A DNA stretch of 55,303 nucleotides from Streptomyces sp. TRM49041 (GCF_008271805.1 NZ_VSRY01000166.1:1-55303), one strand, 5' to 3'; shown: positions 41,161 through 50,555, counted from the stretch's first letter. Translations and numbers: made by a program. The notes: a model not told the origin generated them from the letters alone.

Positions 41161-43701
41161 GTGAGCGAGATACCTGAGACGGCGAACGGCGTCATGTGGC
41201 AGAGCAGCCCGCCTGGCTCGATCTACGACTACATCAAAGTGGCGTCGTTCTCGATAGGTGCCGACGGGCTCGTCGACCAGTGGAGTCTCCGCGCCGCCGA
41301 GCTGTTCGGAGTCTCGTCCGACCAGGTCAGAGGCATGGACCCGGTCGAAGCGTTCATCCCCGCCGAACTCCGCCCGCGCGGCCACCGCAAGGTCGCCGAG
41401 ATCCTCGACGGCAAGGAGTGGACGGGCCTCGTCCCCTTCCGGGTGCCCGGCGAACGGCACGCCCGCGGGCTCGCCGAGGTGTATGTCATGCCGAGCGAGA
41501 CCGAGCACGGCGAACGCGGTGCGCTCTGCATCGCCGTCGACGTACGCGCCCTACGCCGAATAGAGACCGACTTGGCCTCATCACAGGCGATATTCGGTCA
41601 ATCTCCCTTTGGTTTCCTTCTGTTCGGTACGGACCTCACCGTCCAGCGCGCCAACCAGCGCTTCGCCACCGTCTTCGGCGGCGCCGCCGAGGACCACCGC
41701 GGCCGCACAGTCCACGACTACCTCTCCCGCTCCGAGGCCGAGCGGATGACCGCCGCGCTCCGCCGCGTCCTGGAGACCGGCGAGCCCGTCACCGAACTCG
41801 AGATCGTCGGGTCCGTGCCCGGCGCCGCCGACCGCCGCCACTGGTCCGTCAACCTCTACCGTGTCCACAGCGGCGGCGGCCGCCCCATCGGCATCGCCGG
41901 TGTCGGCACCGACGTCACCCGCCGCCACAACGCCGCCCGCGAGGCCGCCAGCGCCCGCCGCAACCTCGCCCTTCTCAACGAGGCGACCGCCCGCATCGGC
42001 ACCTCCCTCGACCTTGAGACCACCGCCCGCGAACTGCTCGACGTCGCCGTGCCCGGATTCTGCGACATCGCCTCCGTCGACCTCTACCAGGGCCTCCTCA
42101 CCGGCGACGAGGCCCCGCCCGGTCAGGCCGACGGGCGCACCGCCGAACTGCGCCGCGTCGCCTTCGCCAGCGCCGTCTCCGACGCGCCGCTCGTCACTGC
42201 CGCCATGCCCGGCGCCGGGTGCCGCGAGACCGGGCCGATCCTCGTCGGCGCCGTCCACCGCTATCCGTTCAACTCGCCCTGTGCCAAGGCCCTGCGGACC
42301 GGCCGCCCCCGGCTCGTGCCCACCGACGACGGCGCCCTCGTCCACTCCGCGATCGCCGTGCCGATGGTCGCCCACGACACCGTCGTCGGACTCGTCCAGT
42401 TCTCCCGTACGAAGGGCAGCGAACCGTTCGGCGAACGCGACCGGGCCCTCGCCGTCGAGCTCGCCGCCCGCGCCGCCGTCTGCATCGAGAACGCCCGCCT
42501 CTACCGCCGCGAGCACCAGCGCGCCCTCATCCTCCAGCGCAGCCTCCTCCCGCCCGGCGACCCCGAGGCCGCCGGCCTGGACATCGCCTGCCGCTACCTG
42601 CCCGGCAACGCCGCCACCGAGGTCGGCGGCGACTGGTTCGACGTCATCGAGCTCCCCGGCCAACGCACCGCCCTCGTCGTCGGCGACGTCATGGGCCGCG
42701 GCCTGCGCGCCGCCGTAGCAATGGGCGAACTGCGCACCGCCGTACGCACCCTGGCGCAGCTCGATCTGGAGCCCGCCGAGGTCCTCTCCCACCTGGACGA
42801 GATCGCCCGCGGCCTCGGCGCGCCCATCGGTGCCCAGTCGTCCCGCGCCGCGCACAAGCCACGCGGCCCCGAGCTGGCCGAGGTGTACCTCGCGACCTGC
42901 GTGTACGCCGTGTACGACGCTGTGACCAGGCGCTGCACGTTCGCGAACGCCGGGCATCCGCCCCCCGTGCTGGTCGAGCCGGGCGAGGAGGCGCTGCTGC
43001 TCGACGTACCGCCCGGGATGCCGCTCGGGGTCGGTGGCGAGCCGTTCGAGGAGGTCGAGGTCGAGCTGCCCGAGGGGGCGCTGCTGGCCCTGTACACCGA
43101 TGGGCTCGTCGAGTCCCGCGACCACCCCCTGGAGGAGGGCCTCCAGGCGTTCCGGCGGGCCCTCACCGCGGCCGGGCGGCCGCTGGAGGACGTCTGCGAC
43201 CATGTGCTCAACACCCTCGACACCCGGCACGGCCAGGACGACATCGCGCTGCTGATGGCCCGTATACGAGGGCTCCCCGCCGAGGCGGTCGGCGACTGGC
43301 GGCTGCCGCGCGAGCCGCGCTCCGTGGGGCGGGCCCGCGAGCTGGCCCGCGCCCAGCTGACCACGTGGGCCCTGGAGCCGCTCGTCGACACCGTCGAACT
43401 GCTCGTCAGCGAACTCGTCACCAACGCGCTGCGGTACGGCGAGGGCGAGATCCGGCTCCGGCTGCTGCGCGACCGCGCCCTGGTGTGCGAGGTGTGGGAC
43501 GCCGGGCTCGTCCAGCCCCGGCGGCGGCGCGCCCGCGACACCGACGAGGGCGGGCGCGGGCTCCAGCTCGTCGGGCTGCTCAGCGCGGGGTGGGGTTCGC
43601 GGCGCACCCCGCGCGGCAAGACGGTCTGGTTCGAACTGCCCCTGCCGGACGGCGACGGCCCGGCCGAACCGACGGTCGATCAGCTGCTGAGCATGTTCTG
43701 A
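41161..43701 (+). CDS. PAS-PAS-GAF-PP2C (SpoIIE) phosphatase with C-terminal HATPase
   Basis: The 846-residue regulator has two PAS-like domains (about 20-125 and 140-255), a GAF domain (about 275-440) and an RsbU/SpoIIE-type PP2C phosphatase. The phosphatase metal site includes G-G-D-W-F-D near 488, G-D-V-M-G-R-G near 513 and D-D-I-A near 695. A HATPase_c_2 kinase follows, with L-V-S-E-L-V-T-N-A-L-R-Y-G near 750. It can in principle both phosphorylate and dephosphorylate anti-sigma antagonists, responding to signals at PAS/GAF. GGAGGGG lies 8 bp before the GTG. It is large for its class but intact. Confidence 0.93.
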   Translation: MSEIPETANGVMWQSSPPGSIYDYIKVASFSIGADGLVDQWSLRAAELFGVSSDQVRGMDPVEAFIPAELRPRGHRKVAEILDGKEWTGLVPFRVPGERHARGLAEVYVMPSETEHGERGALCIAVDVRALRRIETDLASSQAIFGQSPFGFLLFGTDLTVQRANQRFATVFGGAAEDHRGRTVHDYLSRSEAERMTAALRRVLETGEPVTELEIVGSVPGAADRRHWSVNLYRVHSGGGRPIGIAGVGTDVTRRHNAAREAASARRNLALLNEATARIGTSLDLETTARELLDVAVPGFCDIASVDLYQGLLTGDEAPPGQADGRTAELRRVAFASAVSDAPLVTAAMPGAGCRETGPILVGAVHRYPFNSPCAKALRTGRPRLVPTDDGALVHSAIAVPMVAHDTVVGLVQFSRTKGSEPFGERDRALAVELAARAAVCIENARLYRREHQRALILQRSLLPPGDPEAAGLDIACRYLPGNAATEVGGDWFDVIELPGQRTALVVGDVMGRGLRAAVAMGELRTAVRTLAQLDLEPAEVLSHLDEIARGLGAPIGAQSSRAAHKPRGPELAEVYLATCVYAVYDAVTRRCTFANAGHPPPVLVEPGEEALLLDVPPGMPLGVGGEPFEEVEVELPEGALLALYTDGLVESRDHPLEEGLQAFRRALTAAGRPLEDVCDHVLNTLDTRHGQDDIALLMARIRGLPAEAVGDWRLPREPRSVGRARELARAQLTTWALEPLVDTVELLVSELVTNALRYGEGEIRLRLLRDRALVCEVWDAGLVQPRRRRARDTDEGGRGLQLVGLLSAGWGSRRTPRGKTVWFELPLPDGDGPAEPTVDQLLSMF

Positions 43702-43761
43702 CCGACCGCTTCCGAGGCTTCTGAGGAGGTGTCCCAGGAAACCCTTGAGGCCCGGCTCCGG

Positions 43762-44475
43762 TCAGGCCGCGGACTTGAGCGCGGCGAGCCGGGCCTCGAC
43801 CTCGGCCGTGTCGCCCAAGCTGTCCAGCCGCTCGAACACCCCGTCCAGGGACGACTCGATGAGTTCCTGCTTGCCGAGGGCCTTGGCCTCCTCGCGGCGT
43901 ACCTTCGCCTCGAACCGCATGAGCTCGTTCGTCGGGTCGAGGATGCCGAGGTCGCTGATCGCGTCCAGCAACGCGTCGTGCGCCGCGACGGTCCGACGGG
44001 GGTCGAAGAGCTCGTCGCGTTCGGCGCAGAGCGCCGCGTCCGTCGCCCTCATCCCCTCCAGACCGTTCTGCAGGTACTGGACGACCGCCCGCTGGGCGGC
44101 GATCATCGGCTCCGCGGCCTTCGCGTTCTTCTCCGACTGGAGCTGGCGCTCCAGCGCGACCCTCGCCAGGGTGTCGAACCTGTCCGCCAGCTGCGGTCGG
44201 TCCGAGGCGCGCAGCGAGTCCGCCTTGGCGCTCGCCACCCGCGCCTTCTCGCCCCACTCCCGGGCAGCGTCCAGGTCCTCCCGGTGGTCCTCCTCCAGCA
44301 GGCGCAGATCGGCGAGCGTCATCGCGACGGCCTTCTCGGCCTCGCCGATGTTGAAGGCGTACTCCTGGATCAGCTGGTCGAGCATCTCCTCGCGGTCCAC
44401 GGCCTGGTCGAGCACGGTACGGACGTTGGCCCTCGCCAGCTGGGTGACCCGGCCGAGGATGGAGTGCTTGGTCAT
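43762..44475 (-). CDS. pspA: PspA/IM30 family protein
   Basis: The 237-residue protein is an almost continuous coiled coil (M-T-K-H-S-I-L-G-R-V-T-Q-L, E-E-M-L-D-Q-L-I, L-R-L-L-E-E-D-H-R, A-A-E-P-M-I-A-A-Q-R). This matches the membrane-stress PspA/IM30/ESCRT-III-like family, which stabilises membranes. AAGGAG lies 7 bp before the ATG. Its start overlaps the stop of the TPM-domain gene (ATGA), so the two are translationally coupled, as in other actinomycetes. Confidence 0.92.
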   Translation of the reverse strand: MTKHSILGRVTQLARANVRTVLDQAVDREEMLDQLIQEYAFNIGEAEKAVAMTLADLRLLEEDHREDLDAAREWGEKARVASAKADSLRASDRPQLADRFDTLARVALERQLQSEKNAKAAEPMIAAQRAVVQYLQNGLEGMRATDAALCAERDELFDPRRTVAAHDALLDAISDLGILDPTNELMRFEAKVRREEAKALGKQELIESSLDGVFERLDSLGDTAEVEARLAALKSAA

Positions 44476-46514
44476 GGCGCCTCTCCTTGCGCATGTCCTG
44501 TGGTGTGAGAACCCCTCAGAGGGGAGACGCCCGGGGCGGTACCCGACCGTCCCCGGGTACCCCCGCCGCCGAAACGAGCGAGCACCTCGGGTGCACCGCC
44601 CCCGAGCACGATCCCGCCGAGCACGGCACCGCCGAGCCCGCCCGGGCCACCGGGACGCGCGTCCGGGGCGGCGTACAGCCGCACATCCTGCTCGGCGAGC
44701 GCCTGCGCCTGCCGGGCGAGTGTGTCGGCGCAACGGGCGTCCTGGAGCGCGTCGCGGGGCTCCGCCGCGGTACCGGCGTCGCCGAGATGCCGCCGGGCCT
44801 CGGCGAGCCGGGTACGCGCCTCGCTCCGTACGGCACCCCGGTGCGTCGCCAGGTAGTCCTCGGCGGCTCCCAGGGCCGACCGGGCGGTCAGCAGCGCCTG
44901 GCCCAGGAACGCCCGCACCCGCCGCGCGTCCCGCTCCCGCAACCGCTCACGCTCCCGCGCCTCGTCCAGCGCGGCGTCCGCCTCTCCGACCCGGCGCAGC
45001 GCGTCCAGCGGGTCGTACCGCCCGGCGTCCACGGCCAGCCGTACGTCCCCGACGACGGACTCCAGCCGCGCGACCCGCCCCCGCAGCTCAGCCGCGGGCC
45101 CGACGTCCGGCGCCCCCTCCGACAGCTCACGCGACTCGGCCAGATCCCGCTCGGCCTCCGCCAGCGCCTCCGGCAGCCTCCCCGCCGCCTCGGCCAGCTC
45201 CACCGCCCGCCGGTCCACCCCGTCCACCAGGCGCCCGGCCTGCCCGAGCGCCGCCTCGGCGGCGTGCAGACACCCGACCACGTCGGCGGGGGCGCCAGGC
45301 GACCCACCGAGTGCCTCTCGGGCGGATCGCAGGTTGGCGGCGGCGAACTCCAGACGTTCGGCGGCCTGTTCCGGGGCGGTCGACACCGGTTCGGCCGCCG
45401 AGGCGGTGTAGCGGCCGCGCATCGCGACGAGGGCGGCCTCCGCCGTGGTGAGCCGGGCGGACAGTTCCCGGTGGGTGGCGTCGGCGGCGGTCAGGGCGGA
45501 CGGCGCCGTGCGTTCCAGGTCGCGCAGGCGGTCGAAGGCGTCGGACTCCTCGTCCAGGCGGCGGTCCGCGTCCGCGCAGCGGGCGGCGATCTCCTCCAGC
45601 ACGGCGCGCCGGACCGTCTCGTCCTCCGGGTGCGCGTCGTCGAACTCCTGGCGGAGCCGGAAGGCCGCCGTCAGCTCGCCCTGCGCGTACGCCACCGCCT
45701 CGGTGAACGGCTTGGCGGCCTCCTCGCCGCACTGCGCGACGGCGAACCCCAGCTCCTCCCGGCTGGTCCGCACCGCGTCGTCCGTGTCGACGAGCGCCCG
45801 CCGGGCGCGCGCGTCCAGCTCCGCGTCCTGCGGCACCGGCACGCCGCCGTGCGGGGTCGTCCGGGTCCGGGTGCGCCTGCGCCGGGTGATGTACGCGTAC
45901 CCGGCGGCCACCAGGACCGCGGCGACCAGCACCACCGGGACGATCAGGTCCGCGCCTGGTGACCCTCCGTCGCCCGGGTCGGGGGCGCCCTGCGTGATGG
46001 CGGGGACCGGCACGGGGCGTCCCGCCAGCACGGCGCCGTACCCCTCGGCGGCGCCGATGGCGGCGCCCGCCCAGTCGTTGGCGAGCAACGCGGGGTCGAT
46101 CGCGGTACGGGCGACCTCGTCCAGCTGGGTCTGCGACAGGCGGCCCGCCGGGTCGGCGGTGTACGCGTACTGCCCGTTCCCGGTGGCCACCGCCAGCAGC
46201 ACGTCGTCGGCGCCCAGCCCGTTCCGGTCCGCCGTCTCGCGGGCCCATTCCGGCGCCGGCCGCCCGGAGAAGTCCCGTACGTACACCACGAACAGCCGGA
46301 CCCGCTGTTCGTCGTACAACCGATCGAGCGCCCCGGTCGCATCCGGCTCCCGCACGCCCAGCGCGTCCACCCGGTCGGTGATCTGCCCCTCGCCGGCCAG
46401 CGGAACCGGTTCCTCCGCACGCCCCTCCGGAGCGGCGGGCCCCATGAGCCACCACGCCGCCACCAACAGCCCAGTGAGCAGGGCCCCCAGGGCCCGGGTG
46501 GCTCTCCGCGTCAC
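44472..46514 (-). CDS. TPM-domain (DUF477) membrane protein
   Basis: The 680-residue protein has a signal-anchor helix (L-G-A-L-L-T-G-L-L-V-A-A-W-W), an extracytoplasmic TPM_phosphatase domain (about 40-160, with Q-I-T-D-R-V-D, F-V-V-Y-V-R-D-F and N-G-L-G-A-D-D-V-L-L-A), a second TM helix near 190 and then a long cytoplasmic coiled-coil region. It ends Gly/Pro-rich and overlaps the pspA start. The layout suggests a membrane sensor that recruits PspA. Start is a GTG at 46514 with weak RBS. Confidence 0.87.
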   Translation of the reverse strand: MTRRATRALGALLTGLLVAAWWLMGPAAPEGRAEEPVPLAGEGQITDRVDALGVREPDATGALDRLYDEQRVRLFVVYVRDFSGRPAPEWARETADRNGLGADDVLLAVATGNGQYAYTADPAGRLSQTQLDEVARTAIDPALLANDWAGAAIGAAEGYGAVLAGRPVPVPAITQGAPDPGDGGSPGADLIVPVVLVAAVLVAAGYAYITRRRRTRTRTTPHGGVPVPQDAELDARARRALVDTDDAVRTSREELGFAVAQCGEEAAKPFTEAVAYAQGELTAAFRLRQEFDDAHPEDETVRRAVLEEIAARCADADRRLDEESDAFDRLRDLERTAPSALTAADATHRELSARLTTAEAALVAMRGRYTASAAEPVSTAPEQAAERLEFAAANLRSAREALGGSPGAPADVVGCLHAAEAALGQAGRLVDGVDRRAVELAEAAGRLPEALAEAERDLAESRELSEGAPDVGPAAELRGRVARLESVVGDVRLAVDAGRYDPLDALRRVGEADAALDEARERERLRERDARRVRAFLGQALLTARSALGAAEDYLATHRGAVRSEARTRLAEARRHLGDAGTAAEPRDALQDARCADTLARQAQALAEQDVRLYAAPDARPGGPGGLGGAVLGGIVLGGGAPEVLARFGGGGTRGRSGTAPGVSPLRGSHTTGHAQGEAP

Positions 46515-46613
46515 ATGAGTGAGGCTAAGGCGCCCCCGGGAGCCCCGCGACCGGACGAAGGTCCCGGGCCCCGGCCGGGTGGCCCCGGCACCCGGGCAGC
46601 GGGCAGCGGGCCG

Positions 46614-47381
46614 TCACGTCCGGCGGCGGATCTTGTCGCCGAGCCAGACCAAGGGGTCGTACTTGCGGTCGACCGCGCGTTCCTTCAGGGGGATCAGGGC
46701 GTTGTCGGTGATCTTGATCTGTTCGGGGCAGACCTCCGTGCAGCACTTGGTGATGTTGCAGTAGCCGAGGCCGTGCTCCTCCTGGGCCGTGCGCTTTCGG
46801 TCCAGGCCGGTCTCCTCGGCCGCGTCCAGGGGGTGCATGTCCAGTTCCGCGATACGCATCAGGAAGCGCGGGCCCGCGAAGGACGTCTTGTTCTCCTCGT
46901 GGTCGCGCACCACATGGCACGTGTCCTGGCACAGGAAGCACTCGATGCACTTGCGGAACTCCTGCGAGCGGCCCACGTCCATCTGGCGCATGCGGTAGTC
47001 GCCCGCCTCGACCCCGGGCGGCGGTACGAACGAGGGGATCTCCCGGGCCTTCGTGTAGTTGTACGACACGTCCGTCACCAGGTCCCGCACCACCGGGAAC
47101 GCCCGCAGCGGCGTCACCGTGACGACCTCCTCGCGGGTGAACACCGACATCCGCGTCATACACATCAGCCGCGGCCGTCCGTTGATCTCCGCGCTGCACG
47201 AGCCGCACTTGCCGGCCTTGCAGTTCCAGCGGACCGCCAGGTCGGGGGTCTGGGTCGCCTGGAGCCTGTGGATGATGTCCAGGACGACCTCGCCGTCGTT
47301 CACCTCCACCGAGAAGTCCCGCAGGGCGCCGCCTCGCGCATCCCCGCGCCACACCTTGAAGTGGGCCTCGTACGACGTCAT
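46614..47381 (-). CDS. sdhB: Succinate dehydrogenase/fumarate reductase iron-sulfur subunit
   Basis: The 255-residue subunit passes electrons from the flavoprotein through three clusters. The [2Fe-2S] ligands are in W-N-C-K-A-G-K-C-G-S-C and R-L-M-C (residues about 52-75). The [4Fe-4S] and third-cluster ligands are in R-K-C-I-E-C-F-L-C-Q-D-T-C, G-Y-C-N-I-T-K-C-C and E-V-C-P-E. The ATG at 47381 overlaps the sdhA stop. Subunit order (membrane anchor, flavoprotein, FeS) matches the mycobacterial Sdh1 type. Confidence 0.96.
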   Translation of the reverse strand: MTSYEAHFKVWRGDARGGALRDFSVEVNDGEVVLDIIHRLQATQTPDLAVRWNCKAGKCGSCSAEINGRPRLMCMTRMSVFTREEVVTVTPLRAFPVVRDLVTDVSYNYTKAREIPSFVPPPGVEAGDYRMRQMDVGRSQEFRKCIECFLCQDTCHVVRDHEENKTSFAGPRFLMRIAELDMHPLDAAEETGLDRKRTAQEEHGLGYCNITKCCTEVCPEQIKITDNALIPLKERAVDRKYDPLVWLGDKIRRRT

Positions 47382-49321
47382 GAGTGCAGCTCCTCCTCGG
47401 CGAGGTACTTGACCAGCTCCTCCTTGTCGAAGAGGCCCAGCAGGTCCGGTCGGACAGGCTCCGTCGTCGTCCTCTCCAGGGCGATCCCGGGCCCGGGCGG
47501 GGCCGCCAGGCGGCAGAGGAGGTTCACCCGGCGCCAGGCACGGTCCATCGACGGGTGGTCCTCCCGTGTGTGCCCGCCCCGGCTCTCCGTGCGCTCCAGC
47601 GCCGCCCGCGCCACGCATTCGCTCACCAGCAGCATGTTCCGCAGGTCCAGCGCGAGGTGCCAGCCAGGGTTGAACTGCCGGTGGCCCTCGACGACCGCCC
47701 GCGCCGCCCGCTGCCGCAGCTCGGCCAGCTTCTCCAGGGCCCGCTCCATCTCCTCGGCGCGCCGGATGATGCCCACCAGGTCGTTCATGGCCTGCTGGAG
47801 CTCCTGGTGGACGGTGTACGGGTTCTCCCCGGGGCCTCCGGGGCCTCCGGGGCCTCCGGGGCCTCCAGCACCCGCGGCCACCACCGTCTCGTCCGTGCCG
47901 AACGGGCGCAGCGCCTCCCGCGCCGCCTCGTCCACCTGGGCCGCGTCCGCCGCCGGGCGCACTGCGAGCCCCTGCGCGTACTCCGCCGCGTGGAGGCCCG
48001 CCCTGCGGCCGAAGACCAGCAGGTCGGAGAGCGAGTTGCCGCCCAGTCGGTTCGAGCCGTGCATGCCGCCCGCGACCTCACCCGCCGCGAACAGCCCCGG
48101 CACGCCGACCGCCGCCGCGGTGTCCGACTCCACGGCGACGCCGCCCATCACGTAGTGGCAGGTCGGGCCGACCTCCATGGGCTCCGCCGTGATGTCGACG
48201 TCCGCCAGCTCCTTGAACTGGTGGTACATCGACGGCAGCCGCCGCCGGATCTCCTCCGCCGGGAGCCGGCTCGACACGTCCAGGAACACCCCGCCGTGCG
48301 GGGAGCCGCGTCCCGCCTTCACCTCGGCGTTGATCGCGCGCGCGACCTCGTCGCGGGGCAGCAGCTCGGGTGGGCGCCGGTTGTTGTCCGGGTCGTCGTA
48401 CCAGCGGTCGCCCTCCTCCTCGGACTCCGCGTATTTCTCCTTGAAGACGTCCGGGACGTAGTCGAACATGAACCGCTTGCCCTCGGAGTTCTTCAGCACC
48501 CCGCCGTCGCCGCGCACCGACTCGGTGACGAGGATGCCCTTCACCGACGGCGGCCAGACCATGCCGGTCGGGTGGAACTGCACGAACTCCATGTTCAGCA
48601 GCGGCGCCCCCGCGAGCAGCGCCAGCGCGTGCCCGTCGCCCGTGTACTCCCACGAGTTGGACGTCACCTTGAACGACTTGCCGATCCCGCCCGTCGCGAG
48701 GACGACCGCCGGGGCCTCCAGCACGAAGAAGCGGCCGGACTCGCGGTCGTAGCAGAAGACACCCGAGACCCCGCCGTCCGGGGACTTCAGGATCCGCGTG
48801 ACCGTGCACTCCTGGAAGACCTTCAGCCGGGCCTCGTAGTCCCCGTACTCCTCGAAGTCCTCCTGCTGGAGGGACACGGTCTTCTGCTGGAGCGTACGGA
48901 TCAGCTCCAGGCCCGTCCGGTCACCGACGTGCGCGAGGCGTGGATACTCGTGGCCGCCGAAGTTGCGCTGCGAGATCCGCCCGTCCTCCGTACGGTCGAA
49001 CAGCGCGCCCCATGTCTCCAGCTCCCACACCCGGTCGGGCGCCTCGCGCGCGTGCAGCTCCGCCATCCGCCACTGGTTCAGGAACTTCCCGCCGCGCATG
49101 GTGTCGCGGAAGTGGACCTGCCAGTTGTCGCCCGCGTTCACATTGCCCATGGCGGCCGCGATACCGCCCTCGGCCATCACCGTGTGCGCCTTGCCGAACA
49201 GCGACTTGCAGATGACGGCCGTACGGGCGCCCCGCTCGCGGGCCTCGATGGCGGCGCGCAGCCCGGCGCCGCCCGCACCGACCACGACGACGTCCCATTC
49301 CTGCCGGTCGGCCTGCGTCAT
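47378..49321 (-). CDS. sdhA: Succinate dehydrogenase/fumarate reductase flavoprotein subunit
   Basis: The 647-residue flavoprotein has the FAD motif V-V-V-G-A-G-G-A-G-L near 10-20, the covalent-FAD His in K-A-H-T-V-M-A-E-G-G near 47, V-Q-F-H-P-T-G near 245 and the catalytic Arg in S-V-R-G-D-G-G. A G-P-G-G-P-G-type repeat of about 14 residues (near 490-500) interrupts an ordinary helical region. AAGGAGA lies 9 bp before the ATG. It oxidises succinate and passes electrons to SdhB. Confidence 0.96.
   Translation of the reverse strand: MTQADRQEWDVVVVGAGGAGLRAAIEARERGARTAVICKSLFGKAHTVMAEGGIAAAMGNVNAGDNWQVHFRDTMRGGKFLNQWRMAELHAREAPDRVWELETWGALFDRTEDGRISQRNFGGHEYPRLAHVGDRTGLELIRTLQQKTVSLQQEDFEEYGDYEARLKVFQECTVTRILKSPDGGVSGVFCYDRESGRFFVLEAPAVVLATGGIGKSFKVTSNSWEYTGDGHALALLAGAPLLNMEFVQFHPTGMVWPPSVKGILVTESVRGDGGVLKNSEGKRFMFDYVPDVFKEKYAESEEEGDRWYDDPDNNRRPPELLPRDEVARAINAEVKAGRGSPHGGVFLDVSSRLPAEEIRRRLPSMYHQFKELADVDITAEPMEVGPTCHYVMGGVAVESDTAAAVGVPGLFAAGEVAGGMHGSNRLGGNSLSDLLVFGRRAGLHAAEYAQGLAVRPAADAAQVDEAAREALRPFGTDETVVAAGAGGPGGPGGPGGPGENPYTVHQELQQAMNDLVGIIRRAEEMERALEKLAELRQRAARAVVEGHRQFNPGWHLALDLRNMLLVSECVARAALERTESRGGHTREDHPSMDRAWRRVNLLCRLAAPPGPGIALERTTTEPVRPDLLGLFDKEELVKYLAEEELHS
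47831..47866. repeat. Coding 9-bp tandem repeat within sdhA
   Basis: Four exact GGGGCCTCC units, on the plus strand, encode the G-P-G / G-P-G-like insert of SdhA. Length variation would stay in frame. Confidence 0.85.
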
Positions 49322-49344
49322 CAGGCACCTTCTCCTTAACGGTG

Positions 49345-50175
49345 TCAAAAGAGCCGGGGATCGTCGAAGACGCCCGTCGCGAGCAGATACACGTAGAAGT
49401 CGGCAAACGCCACGCTCAGCAGCGACGCCCACGCCAGCTGCATGTGGCGGGCGTTCAGACGGCCGACCCAGGTCCACATCCGGTACCGGACCGGATGCGT
49501 CGAGAAGTTCTTCAGCCTGCCGCCGACGATGTGCCGGCACGAGTGGCAGGAGATGGTGTACGCCCAGATCAGCACGATGTTGACGAGGAAGACGACCGTC
49601 CCGAGGCCCATGTGGCCCCACTCATAGGAGGCGTCGCGGAAGCCGAGCACGGTGTCGTACGTGAGGATGCCGGCGACCACCACCGCGGCGTAGAAGAAGT
49701 ACCGGTGGCTGTTCTGCAGGACGAGCGGGAGGCGGGTCTCGCCGGTGTACCGGCTGTGCGGTTCGGCGACGGCGCAGGCCGGGGGCGAGGCCCAGAAGCC
49801 CCGGTAGTAGGCCTTGCGGTAGTAGTAGCAGGTCAGCCGGAAGCCGAGCGGGAAGACCAGGATCAGCAGGGCGGGGGAGAGGCCCCACCAGCTGCCGAAG
49901 ATCTCCCAGTTGGGGCCCGCCTTCATCGGGACGCAGTTCTCGGAGAGGCAGGGCGAGTAGAACGGCGAGACGTAGGGCGCCGCGTAGTAGTCGCTGTTCG
50001 CGAAGGCCCGCCACGTCGAGTAGACGATGAAGGCGAGCAGTCCGGCGGCCGTGGCGGCGGGCGGGAGCCACCACCGGTCGGTCCGCAGATGGCGGGGCGC
50101 GATGGCGGCGCGTGTGGCGCTGTGGACGCCGCCCCGGCCCGGGTCGATGGAGGGTGGTTCGGTACCTGTGGCCAA
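49345..50175 (-). CDS. sdhC: Succinate dehydrogenase membrane anchor (Sdh1 type)
   Basis: The 276-residue membrane protein has about five hydrophobic helices (P-A-A-T-A-A-G-L-L-A-F-I-V, L-S-P-A-L-L-I-L-V-F-P-L, F-F-Y-A-A-V-V-V-A-G-I-L, T-V-V-F-L-V-N-I-V-L-I-W-A and a final one). His residues in H-R-Y-F-F, H-M-G-L and C-H-S-C-R-H could bind heme or quinone sites. This resembles Rv0249c-type anchors. It starts from a TTG with GGAG upstream and is followed by sdhA 23 bp later. Confidence 0.87.
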   Translation of the reverse strand: MATGTEPPSIDPGRGGVHSATRAAIAPRHLRTDRWWLPPAATAAGLLAFIVYSTWRAFANSDYYAAPYVSPFYSPCLSENCVPMKAGPNWEIFGSWWGLSPALLILVFPLGFRLTCYYYRKAYYRGFWASPPACAVAEPHSRYTGETRLPLVLQNSHRYFFYAAVVVAGILTYDTVLGFRDASYEWGHMGLGTVVFLVNIVLIWAYTISCHSCRHIVGGRLKNFSTHPVRYRMWTWVGRLNARHMQLAWASLLSVAFADFYVYLLATGVFDDPRLF

Positions 50176-50250
50176 CGAGGTCTCCGAGGGTGACGGGGGT
50201 CTCCTGGGGGAGGGGGCCGGTCTGACGGACCGCGACGGCCGTCGGACAGC

Positions 50251-50316
50251 GGTCGGACGGCCGTCGTGCAGCGGTCGGACGGCGGTCGTACAGCGGTCGG
50301 ACGGCGGTCAGGCGGC
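50251..50316. repeat. 22-bp tandem repeat array upstream of sdhC
   Basis: Three near-identical 22-bp units begin GGTCGGACGG at 50251, 50273 and 50295, with degenerate half-units on both sides. They lie between the sdhC start and the stop of the upstream 78-residue ORF. Confidence 0.8.
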
Positions 50317-50318
50317 GG

Positions 50319-50555
50319 TCACGGAGCGTGCCGGTCCCGGGCTCCCAGGCCCTCGTCGTCGGAGTCCCGCCACAGCGAGGCGTCGTACGGGGTGTCGGGG
50401 ATGGTCACCAGGTTCTCCGGGCGGCCCGGTGCGGCGGTGGGCCTCTCGCCCGTCCGCTGCTTCTCCTGGGCGAGGTCCCGTTCCAGCTGTCCGACCGAGC
50501 GGACCAGGTCGTCGAGGCAGCGCTTGACGGCGGTCAAATCGTCCTGAAGCGACAT
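50319..50555 (-). CDS. Small coiled-coil hypothetical protein upstream of sdh
   Basis: The 78-residue protein reads M-S-L-Q-D-D-L-T-A-V-K-R-C-L-D-D-L-V-R-S and then E-R-D-L-A-Q-E-K, a short coiled coil, followed by a polar tail with D-T-P-Y-D-A-S-L-W-R-D. GAGGG lies 6 bp before the ATG. It is the first gene of the sdh transcription unit as far as visible and may be a small regulator or assembly factor. No family is recognised. Confidence 0.75.
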   Translation of the reverse strand: MSLQDDLTAVKRCLDDLVRSVGQLERDLAQEKQRTGERPTAAPGRPENLVTIPDTPYDASLWRDSDDEGLGARDRHAP

